NCBI RefSeq assembly: GCF_009684755.1
Contig: NZ_BLBC01000004.1
Span: 21,709 to 85,708 of the forward strand
Length of the DNA: 64,000 bases
Direction of reading: 5' to 3'
Source: Capnocytophaga felis
Lineage (GTDB): Bacteria; Bacteroidota; Bacteroidia; Flavobacteriales; Flavobacteriaceae
Positions 44,334 through 52,738 of this stretch are shown piece after piece. The translations under genes were made by a program, and so were the position numbers. The notes under the pieces are model-generated. The model ran no database searches, had not been told where the DNA came from, and saw only the letters and a list, made by a program, of their open reading frames with translations. Each line of letters starts with the position of its first letter. The first letter of the stretch is position 1.

Positions 44334-45359
44334 ATGATAAAACCAAATGTTTATATATTAGCCATTGAATCTTCCTGTGATGATACCTCAGCAGCAGTGC
44401 TTGAAAATGACAAAGTGCTTTCAAATGTTGTTGCAAATCAGGAAGTTCACAAACAATATGGAGGTGTTGTACCTGAATTGGCATCACGAGCTCACCTCCA
44501 AAATATCGTTCCTGTGGTGGACAATGCTCTGAAAAAATCAGGAATCTCAAAAGAACAAATTTCAGCCATAGCCTTTACCCGAGGTCCTGGACTTATGGGG
44601 TCGCTTTTGGTTGGAACTTCCTTTGCCAAATCTTTGGCGATGGGCTTGGATATTCCACTTATTGAAGTGAATCATATGCAGGCACATATTTTGGCTCATT
44701 TTATTGATGAAGGCAACCCAAAACCGCAATTTCCTTTTCTGGCAATGACCATCAGTGGCGGACACACACAGATTGTAAAGGTAAACAGTTTCTTTTCAAT
44801 GGAAATTTTGGGCGAAACCCTTGATGATGCTGTGGGCGAGGCTTTTGACAAAACGGCTAAAATTCTCGGTCTGCCCTACCCTGGCGGTCCGTTAATCGAC
44901 AAATACGCCAAGGAAGGCAACCCAAAAGCCTTCCCCTTTCCAAAGCCACAAACCGAAGGGCTAAATTTCAGTTTCTCAGGACTTAAAACTGGCGTCTTGT
45001 ATTTCATTCAGAAGAAAACCCAAGAAAATCCAAATTTTATTACTGAAAATCTTGCAGATATTTGTGCTTCCGTACAACATACCATTGTTGAAATTCTGAT
45101 GAAAAAACTACAAAAAGCCGTTAAACAAACGGACATCAAGCAAATTGCTATCGGTGGAGGCGTTTCTGCAAATTCAGGAATACGTAACGCTTTGCTCAAT
45201 TTGGGAGAAAAACACGGCTGGACAACCTACATTCCTAAATTTCAGTATTGTACAGACAATGCGGCAATGATTGGCATCGTAGGATATTACAAATTCTTGG
45301 AAAACCAATTCACCGACCAGCAAACCACCGCCAAAGCAAGGCTTTCACTTGAAAATTAA
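44334..45359 (+). CDS. tsaD: tRNA N6-adenosine threonylcarbamoyltransferase
   Basis: Catalytic subunit that transfers the threonylcarbamoyl group to A37 of ANN-decoding tRNAs, with TsaB and TsaE. The 341-residue ASKHA-fold product has ILAIESSCDDTSAAV at 8-22, GVVPELASRAH at 44-54, metal ligands H114 and H118 (NHMQAH) and GGVSANSGIRN near the C-terminus. Length fits the family. Start ATG 44334. Single gene; the upstream PUL has its own terminator. Its usual neighbour tamB is over 9 kb away in this window. Confidence 0.96.
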   Translation: MIKPNVYILAIESSCDDTSAAVLENDKVLSNVVANQEVHKQYGGVVPELASRAHLQNIVPVVDNALKKSGISKEQISAIAFTRGPGLMGSLLVGTSFAKSLAMGLDIPLIEVNHMQAHILAHFIDEGNPKPQFPFLAMTISGGHTQIVKVNSFFSMEILGETLDDAVGEAFDKTAKILGLPYPGGPLIDKYAKEGNPKAFPFPKPQTEGLNFSFSGLKTGVLYFIQKKTQENPNFITENLADICASVQHTIVEILMKKLQKAVKQTDIKQIAIGGGVSANSGIRNALLNLGEKHGWTTYIPKFQYCTDNAAMIGIVGYYKFLENQFTDQQTTAKARLSLEN

Positions 45360-45368
45360 TTTTCTGCG

Positions 45369-45412
45369 AAAAATAGGGCGATTTCCAATTTCTTGAAAAT
45401 CGCCCTATTTTT
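45369..45412 (+). terminator. Bidirectional terminator, tsaD / outer-membrane receptor
   Basis: Perfect 16-bp stem AAAAATAGGGCGATTT/AAATCGCCCTATTTTT, 12-nt loop. Confidence 0.92.
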
Positions 45413-45429
45413 GAATTCGTATTCAGCTT

Positions 45430-47745
45430 TTACAACCGTTCTTTTTCATTTTCATCAACGCTCTTACCTTTGTATTTATTTTGGGTAGGATTAAATGTGT
45501 ACCTCAAACCTATGTTAATACTCTGATTATTTCCATCTAAAAAACGTCTGTTGGTGATATAAGGATTTTGCACAACAACAGGAGCATTTGACGTATTGAA
45601 AACATCTTGTACTACCAAATATGTTTCTAAAGATTTATTAAAGAAAGTTCGCACAATAGCTATCCCAGAAAACATTGCAGATTTTTCACGATAAGTAACT
45701 GCTAAACTTCCTTTTGATTGATAATTTGCATAAATAAGCCCTAACCAATTGTCCGACAACATAAACTGATTCATCATTTCCACTGCAAAAATAGGTTCGT
45801 TAGTATAAAAAACATCTTTTCCGAATTGTTTTCCGAAGGTAACATCTAACTTAGGCATCCATTTTCCGATTTTATGTTGTACCGAAAGCATCAGTTTGAG
45901 GGCTTGAAAATCAGCATAGTTACGGATTGTTCGCTCAACAACATTCGGATTGGAAGCAAACAGCCTATAATCCTCATAATGAGCATCTTTTATAAATGAA
46001 TAAATCAGTGAAGCCGAAATGCTTTTATAAGTCGCCAACAAACTGAACTCATCGTCAAGGCGGGGACGCAAATCAGGATTTCCACGATTGTACATAAATG
46101 GCGATTCGTAAGCAGCATAATCACTTAGTTCATAAAAGGCAGGTCGGCGGATTTTTTTGGTATAACTAACTGCCATTTGCGTTTTATCCCAAGGAAAAGA
46201 AAGCGACACATTAGGCAGCCAATGCCCGTAAGTTCGGCTCTTTACATTGTCTTTTACGTGATTCTGGAAGTACTCAAAATCAGCATATTCATAGCGAACT
46301 CCTGCTTTTACATTTGCTTTCCCGATAGGACGCGAAAAACTAACAAACCCTGATGAACGAAGCTCTTTATTTTCAACAAATGAAGTTGTTAGCACGTTAT
46401 CGGTATAATTCTCATCGCGTGTAAGTGTGCTAAATTCAGCTCCGTAGCTCAATATTGCTTTCTTCAGTTTTTGTGTAAAAGTAGTTTTGGTATGCAGCCA
46501 ATTAGCTTGAGCATCGGAATGTGTATGAACGTTTTTTTGCGAATTTGCCAACAAATTTTTCTCTAAAATATCCGAAGTGTGGTCAGAGTTTGCTATGGAA
46601 TAATCTATATCGGTATGTAGTTTTAGCTTGTCAGTAAGTTGCCCCTCGTAGTATGCATTAACTTCTATTTTCTTATTTTGATTAAAACGGTCGTAATGAT
46701 TAAGTCCTTTACTCAGAAGCGTTCCGTTTTGGAAAGTTTCGGTTTGCTGGTCGGTAAAAGTATGTCCCGCAAACGGACTGACATACGCCCACACGGTTGC
46801 TCCAACAGAATGTTTATCGTTAAACTCGTGATTTACGCCAAGTTTTCCGTGAATATTCTTTCCGTTGTTCTTTTGTACATCTTCTGTGCGTACTTTCCAC
46901 TGATTAGAAGGCGTTTGCACGATAAGTTCCTGCCAATTATTACTACGCTTTGCTTGATGAAAACTTACATCAACACTTCCGAAAATATCCGTTTTTCCTG
47001 TACGGTAATTTAAATTTGTTCCTAAATTTTGCCAAATCCCTTTTTTAAATTCATTATTTTGATAGACACTTCCACTCAGCCCATCACCCTGCTTTTTCTT
47101 CAAAATAATACGAATGATAGCACCAATGTTATTATCGTATTCGGCTCCCGGTTGTGTTTCAAGTTCAATGCTTTGAATATCTTGTGGAGAAAGTCGGTCA
47201 ATTTCACTAGTGTCATAAATCCTTCTCTTATTAATATAGAAAATAGGATTACTTTTACCAAAAACGTTATAACCGCCACCCGTATAAGAAGTAGATACTC
47301 CCGGCAAAAAGTTCAAAAGCATCTCCATTTTAGGTAAATCTTTCAAGGTGGAGCTCGCAATATCGGTAACCACAGCGGTTCCCTTTTGCTTCATAATAGG
47401 GCGAGAAACAGAAACCACCACTTCTCCTAACTCATTTACAGATTTTTCTAACGGAATAACACCAAAATCATTTGTTTTTACCGGAATTGTCTTTGTTTTG
47501 TACTCCAAATGAAGTATTTTCAGCATCAAATTACTATGTTTGGAAGAATTTACAAGCTCAAAAACACCTTCATCATCACTAATCGCTCCTTTTATAAGCG
47601 TAGAATCCGGAATTGACATCAAAATAATATTTGCATCGGAAACGACACGCTTGGTAGCGGCATCAACGAGTTTCCCTTTCAGTGTATTTTGTCCGAAACT
47701 TAAAAAGCAGAACAAAAATGTGGTAATTGTAATAAAACTTTTCAT
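45430..47745 (-). CDS. TonB-dependent receptor-like outer-membrane protein
   Basis: 771-residue outer-membrane beta-barrel protein. Signal peptide (MKSFITITTFLFCFLSFG-Q), carboxypeptidase-regulatory-like domain (about 20-100, LKGKLVDAATKRVVSDANI), plug-like domain (about 110-220) and a barrel of the outer_membrane beta-barrel 3 type ending in RYTFN near the tail. Unlike SusC it lacks a paired SusD and has a shorter barrel. It starts 30 bases after the PspC-domain gene on the same strand with no terminator between, so it is probably the third gene of padR-pspC-receptor. Ligand unknown; the PadR/PspC linkage suggests an envelope-stress response, not uptake of a specific nutrient. Confidence 0.83.
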   Translation of the reverse strand: MKSFITITTFLFCFLSFGQNTLKGKLVDAATKRVVSDANIILMSIPDSTLIKGAISDDEGVFELVNSSKHSNLMLKILHLEYKTKTIPVKTNDFGVIPLEKSVNELGEVVVSVSRPIMKQKGTAVVTDIASSTLKDLPKMEMLLNFLPGVSTSYTGGGYNVFGKSNPIFYINKRRIYDTSEIDRLSPQDIQSIELETQPGAEYDNNIGAIIRIILKKKQGDGLSGSVYQNNEFKKGIWQNLGTNLNYRTGKTDIFGSVDVSFHQAKRSNNWQELIVQTPSNQWKVRTEDVQKNNGKNIHGKLGVNHEFNDKHSVGATVWAYVSPFAGHTFTDQQTETFQNGTLLSKGLNHYDRFNQNKKIEVNAYYEGQLTDKLKLHTDIDYSIANSDHTSDILEKNLLANSQKNVHTHSDAQANWLHTKTTFTQKLKKAILSYGAEFSTLTRDENYTDNVLTTSFVENKELRSSGFVSFSRPIGKANVKAGVRYEYADFEYFQNHVKDNVKSRTYGHWLPNVSLSFPWDKTQMAVSYTKKIRRPAFYELSDYAAYESPFMYNRGNPDLRPRLDDEFSLLATYKSISASLIYSFIKDAHYEDYRLFASNPNVVERTIRNYADFQALKLMLSVQHKIGKWMPKLDVTFGKQFGKDVFYTNEPIFAVEMMNQFMLSDNWLGLIYANYQSKGSLAVTYREKSAMFSGIAIVRTFFNKSLETYLVVQDVFNTSNAPVVVQNPYITNRRFLDGNNQSINIGLRYTFNPTQNKYKGKSVDENEKERL

Positions 47746-47775
47746 TTTAATATTGGTTAATATTTTATAAATCAG

Positions 47776-49662
47776 CTAATTATCTTCTATTTTAACAAGC
47801 CCATTTTCAGTCATTTTGGCACGTTTGCCACGGCTGATATTTATCCATCTTTTGGTTTGATAATCAAATACAGAAAGCTCTTCGCTGGGGCTGGTAATAA
47901 CTTTTCCTTGTGGTAGGTGTAAAATCACTTCTACTCGCTGGTCTCTTATTTTAGGATTGATTCCCAGTGAGTACGTGGCAGGCATAATTATTTGGTTTCC
48001 ATCTGTTTTCAAATTAAAAACAACTTGTTCGGCTTTGGCTTTGGCATCAATCAGGTTTCGCCCTCTTGATTTTTTCTTGATAATGGCATATGACTCATTT
48101 TCAGACGTTCCCTTTACGTAAAATCGGATATAATCACTTTTGGAAATCAGTTCATTATCATCTTTTAAAATTGGGCTACCAAAATTCAATATATCATACT
48201 CATAATGTCTGTAAGGTTGTTTTTCATACGATAGCGAAAGGGTGTCGGCTACCACAACAGGCACTCTTTCTTCGACAGCATTATAAGCCTGAAAATGCTT
48301 AAATGTGTCAATGGTTACAATGCTCATACCTATCACTCCGAAAAAGAAACCGAAAACATTGAACAAAATCCACGCTCTCGGAACTTTATATCCGTTCTTT
48401 GAAAATAACTTCAAACACAATATCGTCATTACCGAAACAGGAAGCATAAGCAACATAAATCCAGTCAAATACGTAACCCAAAGCTGCCAATCTCCTTCCA
48501 CTATAAACGAAAGATAATCCGTTATGGTGATGATGCCCAGACTGACTCCCCAACCTGCAACACCTACTCCAAAAAGAGCCAAAAGCAAAGACAAAAGAAC
48601 AAAGAGTAAAATCAGCAGCACAAAACCAATGATAATGTATAAAATCCCTTTCAAAAACCCGCGTACGATATCCCAAACACTGAAATCCGATTTTTTATAC
48701 ACGAATTCCGTTTTTTGCTTTGGAGTGGTTTCATCGGAAAAATCGCCTTCTGTATTATCTTCATTTTCAGAAGAATATTCTTCTTCTGATTCAAAAACGG
48801 TTTTTCTTTTATTCATTGACAGTAAGAGCGTTACGTACAGCAAAACAAGCATAAAACTAAACACCCCTTCAACAAATGGAATGGTTACCAATGTCAGCAC
48901 AGCATACGCAATCCGAACGCCCGTAACGTCCCAACCGTAATGCCTACACAGCCCTCCCAAAACCCCAAAAAGTTTCCGATTTTGAAGATTTCGGGTGAGT
49001 TGCAAACCATTTCGCAATTTTATTTCCTTAATGGAAGAAATGGTATCGATGTTTACTGCTTTTCCCTGCATAGCCAATTTTTCGGCAGTAGTTTTGGCAG
49101 GCGGAATGATGAGTGCCAAAAGGGCATACATTGCCATCCACAGAAAAAACACAATCGCATATTGTCCGCCTGAGTAATAAAAGAGTTTTCCTAAAATGAA
49201 GACAGGGAACACGAACACCCAAAGATAAGCAAGACGCAACCACGTTTTTTCAATCGCCAAATAATGTCCCAATCCCGCAAAAACGCCTGCTAACAATTTG
49301 TTTTCCAAATCTCTGTATAATTTTTTATGACGGAAAAACTCCACCACTCGGTTTTGTTTTTGATTGGTATTTGATTTGGTTTCTTGCTGAAATTCTTCAT
49401 CTGCATCAACATATTGCTCAGGACGACCTAAAACGCCAATCAGATAAGCAACATCTTGGCTTACAACCACTTCCCTACCCTTCATTTCGGATTTGAGCAG
49501 TTCTGCCATACGTTGTTCCACATCGTAAATAATTTCGTCAGTATCGGAAGTATTTCCGAGCGATTTGCGTACTTCATTCAAATATTTTGAAAGTTCTTGA
49601 TAGGCTTTGTCTTCAATCAAAAATGAAAATCCGCCCAAACTGATATTGTGTGTCTTGTCCAT
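47776..49662 (-). CDS. PspC-domain inner-membrane protein
   Basis: 628-residue membrane protein. A cytoplasmic N-terminal segment (about 1-100) is followed by two PspC domains (KLYRDLENKLLAGVFAGLGHYL and NRKLFGVLGGLCRHYGWD), each with hydrophobic helices, an acidic loop (about 290-320), three more helices (about 330-440) and a soluble C-terminal domain. PspC-like proteins sense or modulate membrane stress. ATG 49662 leaves 2 bases after the padR stop; a GTG at 49704 would overlap padR by 40 bases and is less likely. Translationally coupled to padR, an arrangement frequent in Bacteroidota. Confidence 0.88.
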   Translation of the reverse strand: MDKTHNISLGGFSFLIEDKAYQELSKYLNEVRKSLGNTSDTDEIIYDVEQRMAELLKSEMKGREVVVSQDVAYLIGVLGRPEQYVDADEEFQQETKSNTNQKQNRVVEFFRHKKLYRDLENKLLAGVFAGLGHYLAIEKTWLRLAYLWVFVFPVFILGKLFYYSGGQYAIVFFLWMAMYALLALIIPPAKTTAEKLAMQGKAVNIDTISSIKEIKLRNGLQLTRNLQNRKLFGVLGGLCRHYGWDVTGVRIAYAVLTLVTIPFVEGVFSFMLVLLYVTLLLSMNKRKTVFESEEEYSSENEDNTEGDFSDETTPKQKTEFVYKKSDFSVWDIVRGFLKGILYIIIGFVLLILLFVLLSLLLALFGVGVAGWGVSLGIITITDYLSFIVEGDWQLWVTYLTGFMLLMLPVSVMTILCLKLFSKNGYKVPRAWILFNVFGFFFGVIGMSIVTIDTFKHFQAYNAVEERVPVVVADTLSLSYEKQPYRHYEYDILNFGSPILKDDNELISKSDYIRFYVKGTSENESYAIIKKKSRGRNLIDAKAKAEQVVFNLKTDGNQIIMPATYSLGINPKIRDQRVEVILHLPQGKVITSPSEELSVFDYQTKRWINISRGKRAKMTENGLVKIEDN

Positions 49663-49664
49663 AA

Positions 49665-49997
49665 CTAAATAATTTTGTTCACCATTGTTTGTAATTCTTG
49701 CCACGATTTAACGATTTCTTGTAAGAAAATCTGTCCGCTATCGGTTAGTACGTAATACTTTCGGGGCGGTCCCGAGGTGGATTCTTTCCAATTGTAGTCG
49801 AGTAATTTTTCGTTTTTCAATCGCGTTAAAAGCGGATACAACGTTCCTTCAACTACAATCATATCAGCCGATTTCAAATCCTCAATAATGTCCGAAACAT
49901 ACGCCTCTTTGTTCCTGCTGATAATGGAAAGAATACACATCTCCAAGATGCCTTTACGCATCTGTGTTTTAGTTTTTTCTGTGTTTATCGTTTCCAT
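49665..49997 (-). CDS. PadR-family transcriptional regulator
   Basis: 110-residue winged-helix repressor. It has the PadR motifs RKGILEMCILSII, YVSDIIEDLKSADMIVVEGTLYPLLTRLKNEKLLDYNW and GPPRKYYVLTDSGQ. First gene of the operon with the PspC protein. A 19-bp palindrome overlaps its promoter's -33 box, so autorepression is likely (inference). Ligand unknown. Confidence 0.93.
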   Translation of the reverse strand: METINTEKTKTQMRKGILEMCILSIISRNKEAYVSDIIEDLKSADMIVVEGTLYPLLTRLKNEKLLDYNWKESTSGPPRKYYVLTDSGQIFLQEIVKSWQELQTMVNKII

Positions 49998-50021
49998 ATA
50001 TAATAAGGTATTTTGTTAGGG

Positions 50022-50052
50022 CAAATATATAACAATAAATATTACTATGCAA
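50022..50052 (-). promoter_or_regulatory. Promoter of padR-pspC operon
   Basis: Minus strand TTG (50050-50052), 20 nt, TATATTTG (50022-50029). Confidence 0.85.
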
Positions 50053-50061
50053 TACATAGTA
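50043..50061. promoter_or_regulatory. Palindromic candidate operator for PadR
   Basis: TACTATG, 5 nt (CAATA), CATAGTA: perfect 7-bp arms. The spacer holds the -33 TTG of the padR promoter, so a bound dimer would block RNA polymerase. Confidence 0.6.
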
Positions 50062-50350
50062 CTGTTTTTTACAACTCAATTACTAAAATAGTCCTCATAA
50101 AATACACAATATTAACTTAAAACTCTAAAAATAAAACAATTAAACTTTTAAAATCATAATTTTAGAAACTTTACGTATAAAAAGAATATGGTAAAATTTT
50201 AAAAAAATGGACGATGTTTTTAGACAAAATATAGCTAAACATTGTGCTTTTTACTGATTCTTTTGTTAAAATTAAATTAGCGACAAAACATAAAAACACT
50301 CATTATCAACAACATAACATATTAACATAATAAAATTAAATCTTTTTTTC
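50062..50350. other. AT-rich intergenic region upstream of an outer-membrane protein gene
   Basis: About 290 bases, no frame, RNA or repeat I can support; only the divergent promoters flank it. Confidence 0.5.
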
Positions 50351-50380
50351 TTGTTTGTTAAAAATATTTGTTTAGTTTTG
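50351..50380 (+). promoter_or_regulatory. Promoter of the 224-residue outer-membrane protein gene
   Basis: TTG (50351-50353), 19 nt, TAGTTTTG (50373-50380), 28 nt before the ATG. Confidence 0.85.
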
Positions 50381-50408
50381 CCCCACTAATTTTAATTTTA
50401 TATCAAAG

Positions 50409-51083
50409 ATGAAAAAGATTATTTTATCATTAGCTGCAGTTTTCGCTTTCGGAGCTGCTACTGCACAAGAGTTGGTTTCTTCTAAAGGAGAAGAATATCT
50501 TCCAAAAGAAGGTGATTGGTCATTTGGTTTCAATGCAGGAAACGCTTTGAAATTCATTGGTAACGCTTTCAACAGCAATACTAACAATGAGTTTGGTGGT
50601 TCTGCTTTCGGAAAAAATGAAACTTTCAAAGTTCCTGGATTTGATAACGGATACTCTTTCTTAGGTAAAAAAATGACAAGTGATAACACTGCTGACCGTT
50701 ACACTGCCAACTTCATTTTCAACTACCAAAAACAAAAAGACGTTGATGCTACAACAGCTTTCGGACTTGCAGTAGGATACGGAAAAGAGTGGAGAAAAGG
50801 TTCTACACGTTTGCAAGGATTCTACGGAGCTGACGCTCTTTTAGGATTTGGAGTTCCTCAAAAAGATGCTTTCAGCTTTGCTCTTGGTGCTCAAGGATTT
50901 GTAGGTGCTGAGTATTTCATTTTCCCTAAAGTTGCTTTAGGAGCTCAGTATTCTTACGACTTTAGAATCGATCATAAATCAAGCAAAGATGCAGCTGGAA
51001 ACAAAACAAGCGTTTTTGGTTTCAGTTTCGGAGGAGAAAACGGAATTGGAGTAGCTTCATTGTTGTTCAACGTTTACTTCTAA
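50409..51083 (+). CDS. Outer-membrane beta-barrel protein, probably abundant
   Basis: 224-residue exported protein with a clean signal peptide (MKKIILSLAAVFAFGAATA-Q, cut near residue 19) and alternating hydrophobic strands rich in Gly and aromatic residues, ending in the C-terminal Phe (FNVYF) of outer-membrane barrels. No known catalytic motif. The strong promoter and terminator fit high expression, but this is inference. No family symbol is recognised. Monocistronic. Confidence 0.82.
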   Translation: MKKIILSLAAVFAFGAATAQELVSSKGEEYLPKEGDWSFGFNAGNALKFIGNAFNSNTNNEFGGSAFGKNETFKVPGFDNGYSFLGKKMTSDNTADRYTANFIFNYQKQKDVDATTAFGLAVGYGKEWRKGSTRLQGFYGADALLGFGVPQKDAFSFALGAQGFVGAEYFIFPKVALGAQYSYDFRIDHKSSKDAAGNKTSVFGFSFGGENGIGVASLLFNVYF

Positions 51084-51104
51084 GATTTAAACAATACATA
51101 AAAA

Positions 51105-51137
51105 TAAAAAGGTCGGGCAATCCGACCTTTTTTATTT
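51105..51137 (+). terminator. Terminator of the outer-membrane protein gene
   Basis: Stem AAAAAGGTCGG/CCGACCTTTTT (51107-51117 with 51122-51132), 4-nt loop, long T-run. Confidence 0.93.
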
Positions 51138-51177
51138 TATCAATAGCTCTTTTTCAGTTTTTCATTCTACTTTTTAT

Positions 51178-51185
51178 TACTTTTG
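51178..51185 (+). promoter_or_regulatory. Candidate -7 box of the flippase gene
   Basis: TACTTTTG, 18 nt before ATG 51204; no -33 TTG. Confidence 0.5.
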
Positions 51186-51203
51186 CAAGGTAATTTTTTA
51201 AAA

Positions 51204-52658
51204 ATGGGTATCGTTTTTCGGCAATCAGTAAAAAATATTTTTACCACTTATCTTGGCTTTGCTTTCGGAGCTATCAATACGTTGTTCTTGTTCGTATATT
51301 TTCTTTCAAAAGAAGAATACGGCTTGGTGGGGTACGTTACTTCCACAGCAACGATTTTATCTCCTTTGGTTGCTTTCGGAGTTCATAACACTTTTATCCG
51401 TTTTTATTCTTCCTACAAAGAATCTGAGGAATTATCAAAATTCAATTTTATGCTCTTTGCCCTACCCCTACTGATGATTTTACCTTTGAGTGTTGTAGGA
51501 ATTTTGGCATACGAACAAATTGTAAAATGGCTTTCCGGCAAAAATGAAATTGTTGGCGATTATGTTTTTCTGATTTTCATCACTTCAATTGCAATGGCTT
51601 ATTTTGAAATTTGTTATTCGTGGGCAAGAGTTCAGTTTAAAACAGTTTTCGGAAATTTTCTGAAAGAAGTTTTTCAGCGTATCGGGATTACTTTTCTTTT
51701 AATTTTCTTTTACTTTAATATTATTGATTTTAAGCATTTTATGTACGGAGTCTTCGGAATATATTTATTACGAATGATTTTTATGGCTCTTTCTGCTTTT
51801 CACATAAAACGCCCTACTTTTTACTTTGGTTTGCCAAAAAATAAAAATGAGATTTTGAAATACAGTCTTTTTAGCATTTTGTCAGGGTCGGTGGCGAGCT
51901 TGCTGATGGATATTGATAAGTTTATGATTAACCAGTATTTACCGATTTCCCAAATTGCTATTTATAATGTTGCTATTTTTACCGCAACGGTTATCGCTAT
52001 ACCTTATCGGGCAATGTATCAGATTGTAAGTCCGTTGGTAGCTCAGTTTCTCAACAAAAACGAAACTTCTCAACTTGATGAACTCTACAAGAAAAGTACT
52101 GTGAATATCTATTTAACAAGCGTTATTATTTTCATTTTAATTATTTCCAACGCAAAGCAATTTTACACTTTACTACCTGATAAAGAATACATTAACGGAA
52201 TTTATGTATTGATTTTAATTTCCGTCGTAAAACTTTTTGATGCTTTGGTGGGGATTAACAATGCTATTTTATTCAATTCGGTATATTACAGAATGGTTTT
52301 GTATTTTGGTGTTTTTTTAACATTTTGCACTATTGTACTGAATATTTGGCTCATACCCATATACGGAATAAACGGAGCGGGATTTGCCACTCTGTGTGCT
52401 TTTTCCATTTATAATGTTTTGAAATTGTCTTTTATATATATCAAATACCGGCTGAGTCCTTTTTATAAAGAAACATTGAAAATCAGTTTATTCGGATTAA
52501 TTACCGTACTTGGATTCTATTTTTGGGATTTTGATTTCAATCCAATTTGGAATATTTTATTGAAATCAAGCATCATTCTTGCTTTCTGCGGTTTTGTACT
52601 TTGGAAATTCAAACTTTCAGAAGATTTAATAATGATGCTCAACAAAATAAAAAAATAA
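51204..52658 (+). CDS. Oligosaccharide flippase-type membrane protein (Wzx/MATE-like)
   Basis: 484-residue inner-membrane protein with 12-14 predicted helices, of the polysaccharide/lipid-linked oligosaccharide flippase (MVF/MATE-like) group. The conserved first half starts at GIVFRQSVKNIFTTYLGFAFGAINTLFLFVYFLSKEEYGLVGYVTS and has the family's signature EYG after helix 1. The substrate is probably a lipid-linked glycan of LPS or capsule, but no glycosyltransferases are adjacent. Start is ATG 51204 (an earlier TTG frame at 51183 overlaps the promoter). Confidence 0.85.
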   Translation: MGIVFRQSVKNIFTTYLGFAFGAINTLFLFVYFLSKEEYGLVGYVTSTATILSPLVAFGVHNTFIRFYSSYKESEELSKFNFMLFALPLLMILPLSVVGILAYEQIVKWLSGKNEIVGDYVFLIFITSIAMAYFEICYSWARVQFKTVFGNFLKEVFQRIGITFLLIFFYFNIIDFKHFMYGVFGIYLLRMIFMALSAFHIKRPTFYFGLPKNKNEILKYSLFSILSGSVASLLMDIDKFMINQYLPISQIAIYNVAIFTATVIAIPYRAMYQIVSPLVAQFLNKNETSQLDELYKKSTVNIYLTSVIIFILIISNAKQFYTLLPDKEYINGIYVLILISVVKLFDALVGINNAILFNSVYYRMVLYFGVFLTFCTIVLNIWLIPIYGINGAGFATLCAFSIYNVLKLSFIYIKYRLSPFYKETLKISLFGLITVLGFYFWDFDFNPIWNILLKSSIILAFCGFVLWKFKLSEDLIMMLNKIKK

Positions 52659-52676
52659 AATTTTCTTTAGTAAAAT

Positions 52677-52713
52677 AAAAACTTTGGCTATACAAAACGC
52701 ATAGCCGAAGTTT
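52677..52713 (-). terminator. Terminator between flippase and S9 peptidase genes
   Basis: 11-bp stem (52681-52691 with 52701-52711, one G-T), 9-nt loop. The T-run is on the minus-strand side, so it serves mainly the peptidase operon. Confidence 0.75.
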
Positions 52714-52738
52714 CAAAACATTACTGATTTACAGAAAA

